From Gemmataceae bacterium (GTDB lineage Bacteria > Planctomycetota > Planctomycetia > Gemmatales > Gemmataceae): a stretch of DNA of 44,707 bases. Below, one piece after another: positions 15,062-24,787 of this stretch. Every line of letters starts with the position of its first letter. Position 1 is the first letter of the stretch. A program made the position numbers and the translations under genes. The notes under the pieces were generated by a model. It was given only the letters and a program-made list of their open reading frames with translations. It was not told where the DNA came from and searched no databases. The DNA lies in contig SHZZ01000028.1 of assembly GCA_009692005.1 (NCBI GenBank), positions 1 to 44,707 on the forward strand. The letters are read 5' to 3'.

Positions 15062-17215
15062 ATGCAATTTTTGGCACCCTGGATGATGTTGGGAATGACG
15101 GCGGCCGCCGTGCCGCTTGTCCTCCATCTTTTGCGGCGCAGCAAACCGATGGTGGTGCGCTTTGCCGCCATGGAATTTTTGCGCAAGAGCGTGCAAGAGA
15201 CCAGCAAGAGGATTCGCTTTCGCGACCTGATCTTGATGCTCATGCGCATGGGTGTGCTGATGCTTTTGGCCTTTGCCATGGCCCGTCCGACCCTTTCTTT
15301 GATATCGGGTTCCGGCCCGGTTGATGCCGCCATCTTGGTCGATGTTTCGCGCAGCATGGCCACGGTTGAAGGCCAGTCGTCGCGTTTGGAACAGGCGGTG
15401 AAAGCGGCTGGAGCTTTGCTGGATCATTTGCCAAAAGGTTCCACGGCCCGGCTCTTCGCAGTTTCCGACCGGGTCGCCGACCTTGGGATCGGCCAGGCCG
15501 GAGAGTTCGATTCTCTTCGCGAAGCCCTGGCAAACCTGGCCCCCACCGACCGCTCAGGGGATCTCTTTCCCGCCTTTGCCTCGGCCATTGACCTGCTCCG
15601 CTCTTCACCATTGTCGCAGCGCAAGGTCTTTCTTTTTTCCGATATGCAGCCAGCAGGCTGGCAAAAGCAAGGCGATGCCTTAAGGGCTTTGGCGAAAAAC
15701 CTGCCCCCCGCCACGGCGCTGCACATGGTGCAAACAGGAACGCCGGTTCCTTCCAACTTGCAAGTGATGTCGATGTCACCGGTCGCGGGTATTTGCTTTG
15801 CTGGGCAGAGGCAGGCCTGGCAAGTGCGCATTCAAAACCAGGGAGACCAACCGGCCACGGACATCGTGGTTCACCTGGGCATTGCCGATGACCCCACGGG
15901 TGGAGAAACTGTCCGCCTTGATCGCCTGGACGGGGGCGAAGAGCGGGCGGTGGCCATGGACCTTTTGCTTCCCTCCGCCGGGTATCACCCGGTGCTGGCC
16001 AAGGCCGGAACTGACCGGCTAGACCGGGATAATCAACTGCACAAAGTGATTCAGGCCCGCGATCGGGTGCGGGTCTTGGTGGTCAGCGGCAAGTCTTCAA
16101 TGGATGGCAATCGCCCGGCGGGTTTTTTCCTCACCCATGCCCTGCGGGCCCTGGTTGGGGACAACAGCGTCGGCAGGCTGGAAGTGAAAGAAGCCCGGCC
16201 AGACCGCGCCTTGCCCGATTTCCTTGACGAGGCGGACTTGCTGGTTTTGGCCGACCCGGCGCTAGCTGGCCCCGAAGGAATGCGGCCTGATTTCTTGGAA
16301 AGAATCACGCCCTGGGTCAAATCAGGAAAACCGCTGTGGTATTTTGTCGGTAGCAACGCGGCCAACCGAGCTGATGAAAAAAGCCACCCGTTGGAAAACC
16401 TCCTTTACGGCTTGCCACAGCCGGTTCGCCCCCTGGCCGCGAACCAGACGCAACGGTTGAATCACGCGGCCATTCCCACCGGCGATTGGCTGGGAGAATT
16501 CCGCACCGCGCCGTTGGACCAAGTGTCTCAGGCGGAATTCAAAAAGATTACCCCGATCACTTCCTCTGGTAATAATGCCGTGGCTCGCTCCCTGGTTCGC
16601 TTCAATGATGGCGCTCCGGCCCTTTTACTGGCGCCGTTGGGAAATGGCCTGGTGGTTAGCGCTCCCTGGGTCCCCGATCTCGATTTTACCGACTTGCCGC
16701 TCCGGCCCAGCTTCGTTCCGTTGGTTCAAACTCTGCTGGCGAAAACCCTGGAAGGCGCCGAGGACCCCCGCACCCTGCCGGTGACCGGCAGCCTGGGAAT
16801 TCACCTGCCCTCGCAGGAGAGCGCCAAGGCGGGCGATTTTTTCTGGCTGGCTCCGGGCGGTGTGAAGTTGCCCGTGGTTACCCGCAAAGAGAACGACCGC
16901 CTGTTCTGTTTTAATGAGGCTCCGATGGACAAGGCGGGGTTGTGGAAACTGCAATCGACGGGAAAATCGTTTCAGGAAAGTGACGGGCTGGTCGCGGTTC
17001 AGGGCGCGATTGACGAAGGGCGTGAGCTCACGCCGATGCAACCCGCCGAGATCGACGACCTTTTCGGATTAAAGGTGCAACATGAGCAGGTGACTGGTGA
17101 CAACCTGGCGACCTGGACCACCCTGGGCGAAATTTCCTCCAGGATCTTGCCCCTGGTCATGCTTTTGTTTGTTTTGGAAGCTCTGTTCGCCTGGTGGTGC
17201 GGCAGGCCCTTGTAA
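15062..17215 (+). CDS. BatA-like vWA membrane protein
   Basis: The 717-residue protein begins with the BatA N-terminal domain (MQFLAPWMMLGMTAAAVPLVLH, RRSKPMVVRFAAMEFLRKS) and membrane segments around residues 5-24 and 55-73. A vWA domain follows with an intact metal-site motif DVSRSM (D94, S96, S98). A beta-rich middle (QVRIQNQGDQPATDIVVHLG) and a GATase-like segment (VLVVSGKSSMDGN, DEADLLVLADPAL) come next, and a last membrane helix lies at ILPLVMLLFVLEALFAWWC. The vWA domain probably faces the cytoplasm or periplasm as a MoxR-dependent metal-binding adaptor. The next gene starts after a threefold 15-base repeat. Confidence 0.88.
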   Translation: MQFLAPWMMLGMTAAAVPLVLHLLRRSKPMVVRFAAMEFLRKSVQETSKRIRFRDLILMLMRMGVLMLLAFAMARPTLSLISGSGPVDAAILVDVSRSMATVEGQSSRLEQAVKAAGALLDHLPKGSTARLFAVSDRVADLGIGQAGEFDSLREALANLAPTDRSGDLFPAFASAIDLLRSSPLSQRKVFLFSDMQPAGWQKQGDALRALAKNLPPATALHMVQTGTPVPSNLQVMSMSPVAGICFAGQRQAWQVRIQNQGDQPATDIVVHLGIADDPTGGETVRLDRLDGGEERAVAMDLLLPSAGYHPVLAKAGTDRLDRDNQLHKVIQARDRVRVLVVSGKSSMDGNRPAGFFLTHALRALVGDNSVGRLEVKEARPDRALPDFLDEADLLVLADPALAGPEGMRPDFLERITPWVKSGKPLWYFVGSNAANRADEKSHPLENLLYGLPQPVRPLAANQTQRLNHAAIPTGDWLGEFRTAPLDQVSQAEFKKITPITSSGNNAVARSLVRFNDGAPALLLAPLGNGLVVSAPWVPDLDFTDLPLRPSFVPLVQTLLAKTLEGAEDPRTLPVTGSLGIHLPSQESAKAGDFFWLAPGGVKLPVVTRKENDRLFCFNEAPMDKAGLWKLQSTGKSFQESDGLVAVQGAIDEGRELTPMQPAEIDDLFGLKVQHEQVTGDNLATWTTLGEISSRILPLVMLLFVLEALFAWWCGRPL

Positions 17216-17256
17216 GAATTGTCCATGTAAGAATTGTTCATTTAAGAATCGTTCAT
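17212..17256 (+). repeat. Three tandem 15-base repeats across a stop/start junction
   Basis: Units GTAAGAATTGTCCAT (17212-17226), GTAAGAATTGTTCAT (17227-17241) and TTAAGAATCGTTCAT (17242-17256) run end to end. The first contains the stop codon of the BatA-like gene, and the last supplies the first two bases of the ATG of the next gene. Each unit carries a TAA in the same frame, because 15 is a multiple of three, so the upstream protein would end at any unit. No clear Shine-Dalgarno lies before the ATG at 17255. Confidence 0.9.
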
Positions 17257-19681
17257 GAGCCGTTGGTTGAATTATCTCCTGGGGGTGGAAGGGCCGGAAA
17301 ACAGCCAAATTTCCGGCTGGCACTTCGTTCCCTCCTGGGGCGGCCTGGCGCTTATTTTGCTGGTGGTAATTGCTGCCGCTTTTCTTGCCGGTCGGCTCTA
17401 CCGCGGCGAAGCGGTGCGCCTTTCCAGGCGCCTGTACTTTACCCTGATTGCCTGCAGGCTTGCAGCACTGTTCGCACTTTTGACCCTGATCATGCAGCCG
17501 GTTTCCTGCGGCGTCGATCTGAAGGGAACCCGCAATCGGCCCCTGGCGCTGATTCTCGATGACTCTTCCAGCATGGCGCAGAAAGATTTGCGCGGCACGG
17601 TGGAAGAACAAAAACGCGCCGAGGCGGTCCTCGGGAAGGAATTGGCCAGCGAACCCGAGGCCATGCCCGCTCGATTGGAAATCGCCAAGGCCATTCTGCA
17701 GAAAGAAGATTCTCCCCTACTTGAAAAAATGAAAGCGGCGGGCCCGTTGCGCAGGTACCTGCTCGGCGTCGATCTGCGCAGGGTGCATGATCAAACGCCT
17801 TGGAGCGAATGGCTGAATCAATGGACGGCCGGACAGCCGCGCACCAGCCTCAACGCCGGCATTGATAGGCTTCTGAGCCTGAAGGAAGACCTCCCCACGG
17901 CGCTGGTGGTATTCACCGACGGGCGCGACACTGGCTCGGGGAAATCCCTGGCCGCCCTGGGGGCGGAGGCCGGGCGCAAAGGTGTTCCATTTTATTTCGT
18001 TGGCATCGGGGTGGAGCAACCTGCCCGCTTGGAATTGCGCGACATGCAGGCGCCTGACATCCTTCAAGCGGGTGAACTGGTCGCTGTCCCTGTTCGCTGG
18101 AAGGTTGGAGATTTCGACAAAGAAAAAATCACCTCCGCCAAGGTGGAAATACGCCTGGAGTTGGATGGCGTGGAAGTTGCCAAGGAAACCTTGCCAGCCA
18201 AACCTGGGGAAGACATTCGTCATGCTCTGCTATTCCGCCCGCCTTTCGCCGCCACCCGCAAAAATGGCTCCAAACTCGAGGTCTTTGCCCGCGTGACCGG
18301 CTTGGGGTTGGAAAGACCCGAAGACAAACTGGCCAAGGAGATCCGCGTCATCGACAGGAAACTTCGCGTGCTGGTGGTCGATAAATCCCCGCGCTGGGAC
18401 CTGCGCTTTTTGTTGATGAACCTGACTCGCGAGCAGGTGGCGTCCACCGAGGAAGGCGCTTCGCCCCGTTTCGCCTTGCAACCCAAGTTTGTCATTCTCG
18501 AAGGCGACACCGCTCTCACGGCCAATGAACCCTTCCTGCCGGAATTTCCCCCAACTCGCAAAGACCTGTTCAGCTTTGATGTGGTGATTCTGGGCGATGT
18601 CCCTGCGGACAAACTGGGGCCGGATGGCCCCGAGCGCTTGCGCCAATTCGTGGAGGAAGGGGGCGGCTTGCTGATCCTGGGGGGAAAACGCTTCAATGGA
18701 ACCGGGTGGAACGAAACCCCGCTGGCCGACCTTCTGCCGCTTGAACCGGGCAGCCCTGACCCGGCCTTGGGGCCCGACAAACGCACCAGCCACTACCAGC
18801 CCCAATTAACACCCGAGGGAAGCCGCCACGACGCCATGCGCCTGGGCGAAACCCAAGAGGCAAGTGAACGGATTTGGAAGGAACTGCCCGGCATGTTCTG
18901 GCACGCGCCAGTGAAAAAGCTTAAACCCGGGGCGGTGGCTTTGCTCAATCATCCCACTGTAAAAGCGGAAACCTTGCAACTCCCACTGGTGGCCACGCAA
19001 TCCTATGGACGCGGCCAGACCGCCTACTTCGGCTTCGATGAATCTTGGCGCTGGCGCTTCAATGAGGGGGAAACTTATTATGGCCGGTTCTGGAGCCAAT
19101 GGGTTTACTGGGCGGCAGGACCCCGATCGGGAGCAGTCCGCCAAGTGCGCTTGACCACCGACCGGCCCGACCCCAGTGTCGGCTCCATGGGGCTGATCTC
19201 CGCCAGGGTCTTGGATGCCAACTTCCTCCCGGACAAGCGCGAGAAGGTCGCTGCCAAACTGGAATGGCTCGATGCCCCTGCCGGTTTTTCACTCGAGATG
19301 AAACGGAAGGAAGTGTTCCTGCGTCCGCTGCCAGATCACCCGGGCGAGTTCCAGCTCCCTTTGGTTCACGACAAGCTTGGCCGCTTTGCCCTGATTGTCC
19401 CGGGTGATCCGGAAACCCGGGTGGAATGGCGTGTCTTCCCACCGGCCGATTTTGAAAAAGGCGGACTCGCCTGGGAGACTTTGGTAGATGCCGCCCGGCA
19501 AAGCGGCGGCGCCTGCCTCAGGGAAAATGATGCCTCGCAGCTCATCGATTTGCTTAAGTCCAAAGAGGCCCCCGTGGTCTTTCGCGCTGAACTCCCACGC
19601 CTTCATCCGTTTTTGTTTCTTCTACTGACCATTGCCCTTTCGGTGGAATGGACATTGCGTCGCTGGAACAACCTGAGTTAA
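17255..19681 (+). CDS. Large vWA / GATase1-like membrane protein
   Basis: The 808-residue protein has two N-terminal membrane helices (about 30-46 and 60-80), then a vWA-like domain with DDSSSM (102-107), a middle region of Ig-like beta structure, a class I glutamine-amidotransferase-like domain (VVILGDVPADKLGPDGPERL, RQFVEEGGGLLILGGKRFNG) and a final membrane helix near 787-803. The GATase-like part lacks an obvious catalytic Cys, so it is likely structural. Paralogous in layout to the preceding BatA-like protein. The start is judged by the ATG closing the triple repeat; the next gene begins 3 bases after the stop. Confidence 0.85.
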   Translation: MSRWLNYLLGVEGPENSQISGWHFVPSWGGLALILLVVIAAAFLAGRLYRGEAVRLSRRLYFTLIACRLAALFALLTLIMQPVSCGVDLKGTRNRPLALILDDSSSMAQKDLRGTVEEQKRAEAVLGKELASEPEAMPARLEIAKAILQKEDSPLLEKMKAAGPLRRYLLGVDLRRVHDQTPWSEWLNQWTAGQPRTSLNAGIDRLLSLKEDLPTALVVFTDGRDTGSGKSLAALGAEAGRKGVPFYFVGIGVEQPARLELRDMQAPDILQAGELVAVPVRWKVGDFDKEKITSAKVEIRLELDGVEVAKETLPAKPGEDIRHALLFRPPFAATRKNGSKLEVFARVTGLGLERPEDKLAKEIRVIDRKLRVLVVDKSPRWDLRFLLMNLTREQVASTEEGASPRFALQPKFVILEGDTALTANEPFLPEFPPTRKDLFSFDVVILGDVPADKLGPDGPERLRQFVEEGGGLLILGGKRFNGTGWNETPLADLLPLEPGSPDPALGPDKRTSHYQPQLTPEGSRHDAMRLGETQEASERIWKELPGMFWHAPVKKLKPGAVALLNHPTVKAETLQLPLVATQSYGRGQTAYFGFDESWRWRFNEGETYYGRFWSQWVYWAAGPRSGAVRQVRLTTDRPDPSVGSMGLISARVLDANFLPDKREKVAAKLEWLDAPAGFSLEMKRKEVFLRPLPDHPGEFQLPLVHDKLGRFALIVPGDPETRVEWRVFPPADFEKGGLAWETLVDAARQSGGACLRENDASQLIDLLKSKEAPVVFRAELPRLHPFLFLLLTIALSVEWTLRRWNNLS

Positions 19682-19684
19682 CCC

Positions 19685-21529
19685 ATGATTGAAGCGGAAC
19701 TTCTACAAGCGGTTTCTTCTTTACGCCAAAGGCTGACACAAGCCCGTAGGCGGGAGTTGCTCCTCCGTTTCATAGTGGGCCTTTCAACCGCTTTGCTGAT
19801 ATTCCTCCCTTGCCTCGTTCTCTCCTGCCTGGGGGATTGGTTTTGGGATTTGACCGAGGATACTCCCCGGGCCCTTCGCACCGCAGCATCGATCAGCCTG
19901 GGAATTCTTCTCGCCTGGCTTTTTCGTTACTGGCTGGCGCTTCCCTTCCTGCGAACGCCCCCAGAGGACGCTCTCACCCACTGGGTGGAAAACACCTTCC
20001 CCGATTACAACCATCAGCTTGTCACGGTCATGCAATTGGCCCGCCCCGAAGCTCGCATGGAAGGGCAGTCGCCGGTGTTGTTATCCGAAGTTACTCGCAA
20101 AGTAGTGGAAGTATCGCAATCGCGGAATTTCTTGCAAGCGATCGACCATGGCCGCTTGAAAACCGCCGCCTGGCGTTTCTTGCCTTCTCTGGCCGTGGTC
20201 CTGGTCCCATTTATCCTGTTTCCGGAAATGGCCATGGCGCTGGTGGCCCGGCAGTTGGGCCTTCCTCATCCCATTCCACGAAACACCCAGATCGTGTTGC
20301 CTGGGCAATTTGTTTTGCCGGAAGGCGAAGAGGGCGTCCTCGAGGTGGGGATTACCTCTCGCAATGGGCAGGAGGTTGCACCGGGGAAAATGATTTGGCA
20401 TGGGCTGAAGGGGGATCGACTGGAACTGGCCCTGTCCCCGGGGGCGGAAGGAAAGTGGGAGGCCAGGGTTTCCTCCATGGTGGGGCCGGGAAGTATTTTA
20501 GTCCGGGCGGGCGACGGCAGAGCTGGCCCAATCCCCATGAAAAGGATGGCCCGGCCGGTTCTTGAATTAATTGAAGCTTCGGTCAAAAAGCCCGCCTGGT
20601 ATGGCCTCAGACCGGATGGATCGGCTTATGAAGACCCGGCCCCCAAGGGCGACATCGTCGGCATGGTCGGCTCCCTGGCTTTGCTCAAGCTGAAAGCATC
20701 GCAACCCCTGGCGACTGCCACCTTGACTGTATTGCCAATCGAGCTGGGGATTCCCCCCCGATCTTTCCCTTGCAAGCTTGCGCCAGACAAAATGGGGATC
20801 GAGGTGGAATTTTCCCTATTGGAGAGCGACTACAGATACCATGTCCGGGCGGTCAACCAGGAAGGGTTGTCGGCGATACCTTTTTTTCAAAGGCGTATTT
20901 CGGTCGCCCCGGAGGAACCACCCGTGGTCCAGCTCCTCCCCGAGCAATTGCCCGGGACCTTTCGAAAAGACTCCACTGCCGAGGATTCCGACATTGATGG
21001 CTTGCCCGTTTTGGTGGGGCAAAGGTTTCGTGTCGGCTACCGAGGCGACAGCCCCGGGGGGATCCGCAATGCCCGCTTCCGCTACCGCATCAATGAGAAG
21101 GGCCTTTGGCGCTCTCTCCCCTTGCAGGAATTCCAAGGAAACGCTGCCCTGGGAGAATTTCATTTGGAATTCGGGGCCTTTGAGAAAAGCTCGCCGGAAG
21201 CCAGCATCGATTTTTATGCCCTCCCTTCCACGGATAAATGGAAGGTCCCAGACCGCAGGCAGGCGGGCGGCAGGTTCGATTTTCAAATCGGCTCAATCAA
21301 AGAATTGAAGATTGGCGACAGGATTGAGTTTTTTGTGGAAGCCACCGACCTGCGTCCGGGTGAGGGCTTGACTGGGCAATCGGAAACCCGGGTGAAGGAA
21401 GTGGTGGGGGTGGAGGAACTGCTGGCCTGGTGGCGGCGCAAGGAAAAAGAAACGGAAAAGCTCACGGAGTTAAAGAACCGGCAAGGCCGCGTCTTCGAGG
21501 GTTTTTTGCCGGAATCAAAAGGCCCCTAA
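19685..21529 (+). CDS. DUF4175-like membrane protein
   Basis: The 614-residue protein has a short N-terminal coiled segment (LLQAVSSLRQRLTQARRRELLLRF), three hydrophobic helices (about 30-50, 68-88 and 155-180), and a long extracytoplasmic beta-rich region with repeated strand patterns (NARFRYRINEKGLWRSLPLQEF, KIGDRIEFFVEATD). The overall layout resembles DUF4175-type proteins, which in planctomycetes lie in MoxR/vWA gene trains and precede long coiled-coil proteins. The C-terminal EELLAWWRRKEKETEKLTELK is helical. No catalytic motif is visible. It is separated by 3 bases from the vWA gene, so co-translation is likely. Confidence 0.7.
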   Translation: MIEAELLQAVSSLRQRLTQARRRELLLRFIVGLSTALLIFLPCLVLSCLGDWFWDLTEDTPRALRTAASISLGILLAWLFRYWLALPFLRTPPEDALTHWVENTFPDYNHQLVTVMQLARPEARMEGQSPVLLSEVTRKVVEVSQSRNFLQAIDHGRLKTAAWRFLPSLAVVLVPFILFPEMAMALVARQLGLPHPIPRNTQIVLPGQFVLPEGEEGVLEVGITSRNGQEVAPGKMIWHGLKGDRLELALSPGAEGKWEARVSSMVGPGSILVRAGDGRAGPIPMKRMARPVLELIEASVKKPAWYGLRPDGSAYEDPAPKGDIVGMVGSLALLKLKASQPLATATLTVLPIELGIPPRSFPCKLAPDKMGIEVEFSLLESDYRYHVRAVNQEGLSAIPFFQRRISVAPEEPPVVQLLPEQLPGTFRKDSTAEDSDIDGLPVLVGQRFRVGYRGDSPGGIRNARFRYRINEKGLWRSLPLQEFQGNAALGEFHLEFGAFEKSSPEASIDFYALPSTDKWKVPDRRQAGGRFDFQIGSIKELKIGDRIEFFVEATDLRPGEGLTGQSETRVKEVVGVEELLAWWRRKEKETEKLTELKNRQGRVFEGFLPESKGP

Positions 21530-21844
21530 GCCCTTTAGGGCAAGCGCCAGCGACGGGTTTTCTTGCCCTTGCATGGTAGAGGTTGATTTCCCAGGGATCG
21601 CCGGGCTCCAGCCCGGCTTCTTCTTTTGCCAGGCTGGGGCCTGGCGTTCCCGGGAAAAGGAAAAAAACGGGCCCTGAGCAAGCGTCAGCGGCAGTTAATT
21701 TTTTAACATACTGGGCTCGGTTGCTTCAAAAAAACCGGCCAGTCCGATTTTTCTTCACTTTGCAAGAAAATCAATGGCTTTTTCATTCCCCACGGGGTAA
21801 GATTTACTTCCCCGGTTGGTCCCTCCTTTTTTAAGGATTGAATC
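21530..21844. other. Intergenic gap with dispersed repeats
   Basis: This 315-base gap interrupts the MoxR train. It contains GGGCAAGCGCCAGCGACGGG at about 21539-21558 and GAGCAAGCGTCAGCGGC at about 21677-21693, which flank the double-hairpin repeat at 21591-21654. AT-richer sequence at 21695-21800 could hold a promoter for the coiled-coil gene, but I cannot point to convincing -35/-10 boxes. The leader ends TTTTTTAAGGATTGAATCATG, with AAGGA as ribosome site. Confidence 0.6.
21591..21654. repeat. Double-hairpin dispersed repeat (copy C)
   Basis: Two hairpins, GCCGGGC-TCCA-GCCCGGC (21600-21617) and GCCAGGC-TGGG-GCCTGGC (21628-21645), are joined by TTCTTCTTTT. The flanks CCAGGGAT and GTTCCCGGG are roughly complementary to each other, giving the same nested layout as copy A at 268-348. 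One hairpin plus flank is nearly identical to copy B at 9379-9409. Confidence 0.8.
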
Positions 21845-24781
21845 ATGTTGAGAACCGTCCGTTTCCTCCTGGTGGCCCTCGTCTTTTCTCTGCCCATTTG
21901 GGCTCAGGAACCCGTGGCCCCCAAAGCCCGCATCGACAAGCAACAAGCGGTTGCAGAACAGACTGACCGTACCGTTCGCCGGTTGGAAACCCTTCTCAGC
22001 GTTTTGAATTACTACAAGCTCAATGAGTCCGAGGAAAACCAGTTGGTGGAGGAAGCCCGCGGGGTGCTCAAGGGCCTAAGACAACAAGACATGGTGGCGG
22101 TGATCAAGCATTTGGAAAACGCGGCGAAAGCCAAGGCCAAAAAGACCGGGGAAGGGGAAACGACGGAAGCCTACAAGCGGCATCAGATCATTCTTGAAAA
22201 ACTCCGTGAATTGGCGGCCAGGCAAAACGCCGTGCGCTCGCTGGAAATCGCCGCGGAGCGGATGGAAAAAGCCGCCAAGGAAGAACGGGGCATTCAATCC
22301 AATTTAATGGTTCTACTTGCCGCCATGGAAAGCGCCTCCCCCACGGTGAAAAAGAACCTGCCCACCTGGGTGACCCGCTTGCTCGACCGGCAACGCGACC
22401 TCAATGTCGATGTTTCTGTGCTTCTGGCCCAGGCGTCTGACCTGGAAAAAAAGCTTGATCAGGCTCGCAAGGACCGCTTGCAAGAAGGCTTGAACATTGC
22501 CAAGAACGATCACACGCGGGGAATCCTGGCTTCCATACCTGAACACCTGGGCAAGGCGGGCGCAGCGGGCAATCAGGCGGGCGCCGTCCGCCCGGCTACG
22601 GATTCCGTCAAAAGCTCCATCGATTCCATGCACCGGATCGCCAAGGCCTGGCGGGGGCAATCGCCGAACATACTGGCCTTGCGCGAACTGCAAGACAAAG
22701 TCGCCAAGCTGGCCCGCGATCAGCGGGAGATGACCAACGATATGAAGGAGAACAGCGCCAAGAAAGACGAAGCACAGAAGATGGAAATGGCGCAGAAGGA
22801 AGCGGAGATGGCGACCGAGACCAAGGAGATCATGCGCAATCCGGAACCTGCGCTGCAACCTGCCAAGGCGGACTTGGCCAAGGCGGAAAAAGCGCTCGAA
22901 GACGCCACCAAGGCCTTGCTAACCCCAGACACGAAAAAAGCCATGGAGGCCCAGGAGAAGGCCGCCGTCGCTTTGGAAGCGGCCAAGGAAAAGCTCGATA
23001 AAGAAATCGCCAAGCAGATGGAGAAGGCCACTGATCCCGTGGCCAAGGCGCAGAATCTTTTGGCCAAGATCGAGCAGATGGAAAACCAGCAGAAGCAGGT
23101 GAAGGAAATTGCCAAAAAGATGGAGGCGCCGGATTCCAAGGCCGACAAGAAAACGGCTGAAAACCTGGCCAAGGAAGAGATGAAATTGGCGGAGAAAGCC
23201 GCCGACCTGGCCAAGGCGCCGGACAGTGACACCCCCAAGGGCGTGAAAGAACCGCTGAAGGATGCTGCCAAGGCGCAGAAAGAAGCGGCAAATAAACTTG
23301 AGAAAGCCCCAGATGCCAAGCAAGCAGCGCAGAATTCCGCGCCCAAGATGGAGGCGGCGCTCAACGCTTTGAAAAAGGCCAAGGAGGCGGCGCAGAACAA
23401 TTTGGCCGAAGCCATGAAGAAAAAAGATGCTGTGGCCCAGAGGGAAAAAGCAGCCGAGGCGCTGGCCAAGGCGGCGGAGATGCAGGCCAACTTGGTGGAA
23501 AAGTTGAAGGACCGCGCCGAGGCCGGTATGGATGCCTTGAAAGCCAAGGACATTGCCAAGGAGCTGATGCGCGAAGAAGCCAAGGCAAACATGGAAGCGG
23601 TGTCAGCGGCGAAAATGGCCGAAGGTGAAGCCAAGGCCAAGGCCGAAGAAGGCATTATGGACCAGATGGAATCCAAGAATGCCTTGAAAAAAGGAGACAT
23701 TGCCAAGGCGACCGAAGAGGCGATGAAGGCGGCGGAAAAGTTGGAACAGGCAGCCAAACTGGCCCAGAAAATGGTCAACAAGGACAAGCAAGACAAGGCT
23801 TTGGAACTGGCGAAAATGGAAAACAAGGCGGCCCAAATAGCGGAGGCCGCTCGCAGGGTAGCTCAAGCTTTGGAAAAAAGCCGCCAGGCCGAGGGCGAGG
23901 CCATGGAGGCGGGCAAAGAACTGGCCAAGAATACAGAAAACCCCGCCAAGGAACTGGGCAAGCGCCAGGAAGACCTGGCCAAGGATTTGGCCAAGATGGA
24001 AGGGGAGGGGAAAAATGCTGCTGAACCTGCCATGGAAGCGGCTGAGGCGCTCATGAAAGCTGATTTGGGCAAAGCCATTGGCGCGCAAAAAGAAGCTGCT
24101 GAAATGCTGGAAGGCAAGGGTGAAACTCCCAAGGGGCTGGCGAAAGCCGCGGAAGAGCAGAAATCGCTGCTCAAGGCAACGCAGAATTTGGCCAAGGCCG
24201 CCGAGGCTGCCAGCATGGCCAAGGACGCAGCCAATCAGGCGGAAGCCTTGGTGCCCGAGAACTTGAAGGGGGATTTGAAAGAGGCGGCAGCGATGCTGGA
24301 AAAAGGTGCCGAAGCCGCGGCCAAGGGCAAAGCGGAAGAAGCCGCGATGAAGCAGGGGGAAGCCTCGGCGAAGTTGGAACAGACTTTGGATATGCTAAAT
24401 CAACTGGCCAAGGCGCTGGATGTTCCCCCGGCACAGCCCGGGGAAACTGCGTTGGCCAAGGCGGAACCCAACCCCATGGGCGAACCGATGCCCGCCACTC
24501 AGCCGGGGGAAAAGCCTTCACCAATGCCCACCCCGCCGATGGAAAAAACCAAGGGTGATGGCAATCGGCAACCCGATCCGTCAGGCGAGGCGGCTCTGGC
24601 CAAGTTGCTGGAAATGCAAGCCAATGGCTCGTTTCTCAAGTTGCCCGAAAAGCAAAGGGATGCTCTGCTGCAATCTTTGACAGCCAACTTGCCTCCGGAA
24701 TACGCTGTCATGATCAAAAAGTACTACCGCGACCTGGCGGCCAACCGCTCAGGGGTTAAACCTGCGCCTGCAAAACAGTAA
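21845..24781 (+). CDS. Giant secreted Ala/Lys/Glu-rich coiled-coil protein
   Basis: The 978-residue protein has a signal peptide (MLRTVRFLLVALVFSLPIWAQ). From about residue 40 to 880 it is extremely rich in Ala, Lys and Glu with heptad-like spacing, such as repeated [14 protein letters not shown] and LAKAEKALEDATKAL units, predicting very long coiled coil or single alpha-helix. A Pro-rich stretch (about 870-915) leads to a compact tail (EAALAKLLEMQANGSFLKLPEKQRDALLQSL, then LPPEYAVMIKKYYRDLA) that looks like a conserved docking end. Function is unknown; the position after MoxR/vWA/DUF4175 genes suggests an envelope structural or tethering role. A 368-residue antisense frame inside it is a composition artefact. 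Confidence 0.85.
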   Translation: MLRTVRFLLVALVFSLPIWAQEPVAPKARIDKQQAVAEQTDRTVRRLETLLSVLNYYKLNESEENQLVEEARGVLKGLRQQDMVAVIKHLENAAKAKAKKTGEGETTEAYKRHQIILEKLRELAARQNAVRSLEIAAERMEKAAKEERGIQSNLMVLLAAMESASPTVKKNLPTWVTRLLDRQRDLNVDVSVLLAQASDLEKKLDQARKDRLQEGLNIAKNDHTRGILASIPEHLGKAGAAGNQAGAVRPATDSVKSSIDSMHRIAKAWRGQSPNILALRELQDKVAKLARDQREMTNDMKENSAKKDEAQKMEMAQKEAEMATETKEIMRNPEPALQPAKADLAKAEKALEDATKALLTPDTKKAMEAQEKAAVALEAAKEKLDKEIAKQMEKATDPVAKAQNLLAKIEQMENQQKQVKEIAKKMEAPDSKADKKTAENLAKEEMKLAEKAADLAKAPDSDTPKGVKEPLKDAAKAQKEAANKLEKAPDAKQAAQNSAPKMEAALNALKKAKEAAQNNLAEAMKKKDAVAQREKAAEALAKAAEMQANLVEKLKDRAEAGMDALKAKDIAKELMREEAKANMEAVSAAKMAEGEAKAKAEEGIMDQMESKNALKKGDIAKATEEAMKAAEKLEQAAKLAQKMVNKDKQDKALELAKMENKAAQIAEAARRVAQALEKSRQAEGEAMEAGKELAKNTENPAKELGKRQEDLAKDLAKMEGEGKNAAEPAMEAAEALMKADLGKAIGAQKEAAEMLEGKGETPKGLAKAAEEQKSLLKATQNLAKAAEAASMAKDAANQAEALVPENLKGDLKEAAAMLEKGAEAAAKGKAEEAAMKQGEASAKLEQTLDMLNQLAKALDVPPAQPGETALAKAEPNPMGEPMPATQPGEKPSPMPTPPMEKTKGDGNRQPDPSGEAALAKLLEMQANGSFLKLPEKQRDALLQSLTANLPPEYAVMIKKYYRDLAANRSGVKPAPAKQ

Positions 24782-24787
24782 GTTGGA

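Noticed and set aside
17194-17562. A 122-residue frame containing VRIVH-VRIVH-LRIVH
   Set aside because: The peptide repeat is simply the triple 15-base DNA repeat read through in another frame; it overlaps two good genes.
22720-23826. A 368-residue antisense open frame inside the coiled-coil gene
   Set aside because: It is a shadow of the Ala/Lys/Glu-rich coding strand, giving a repetitive Ala/Ser/Phe protein with no domain or ribosome site.
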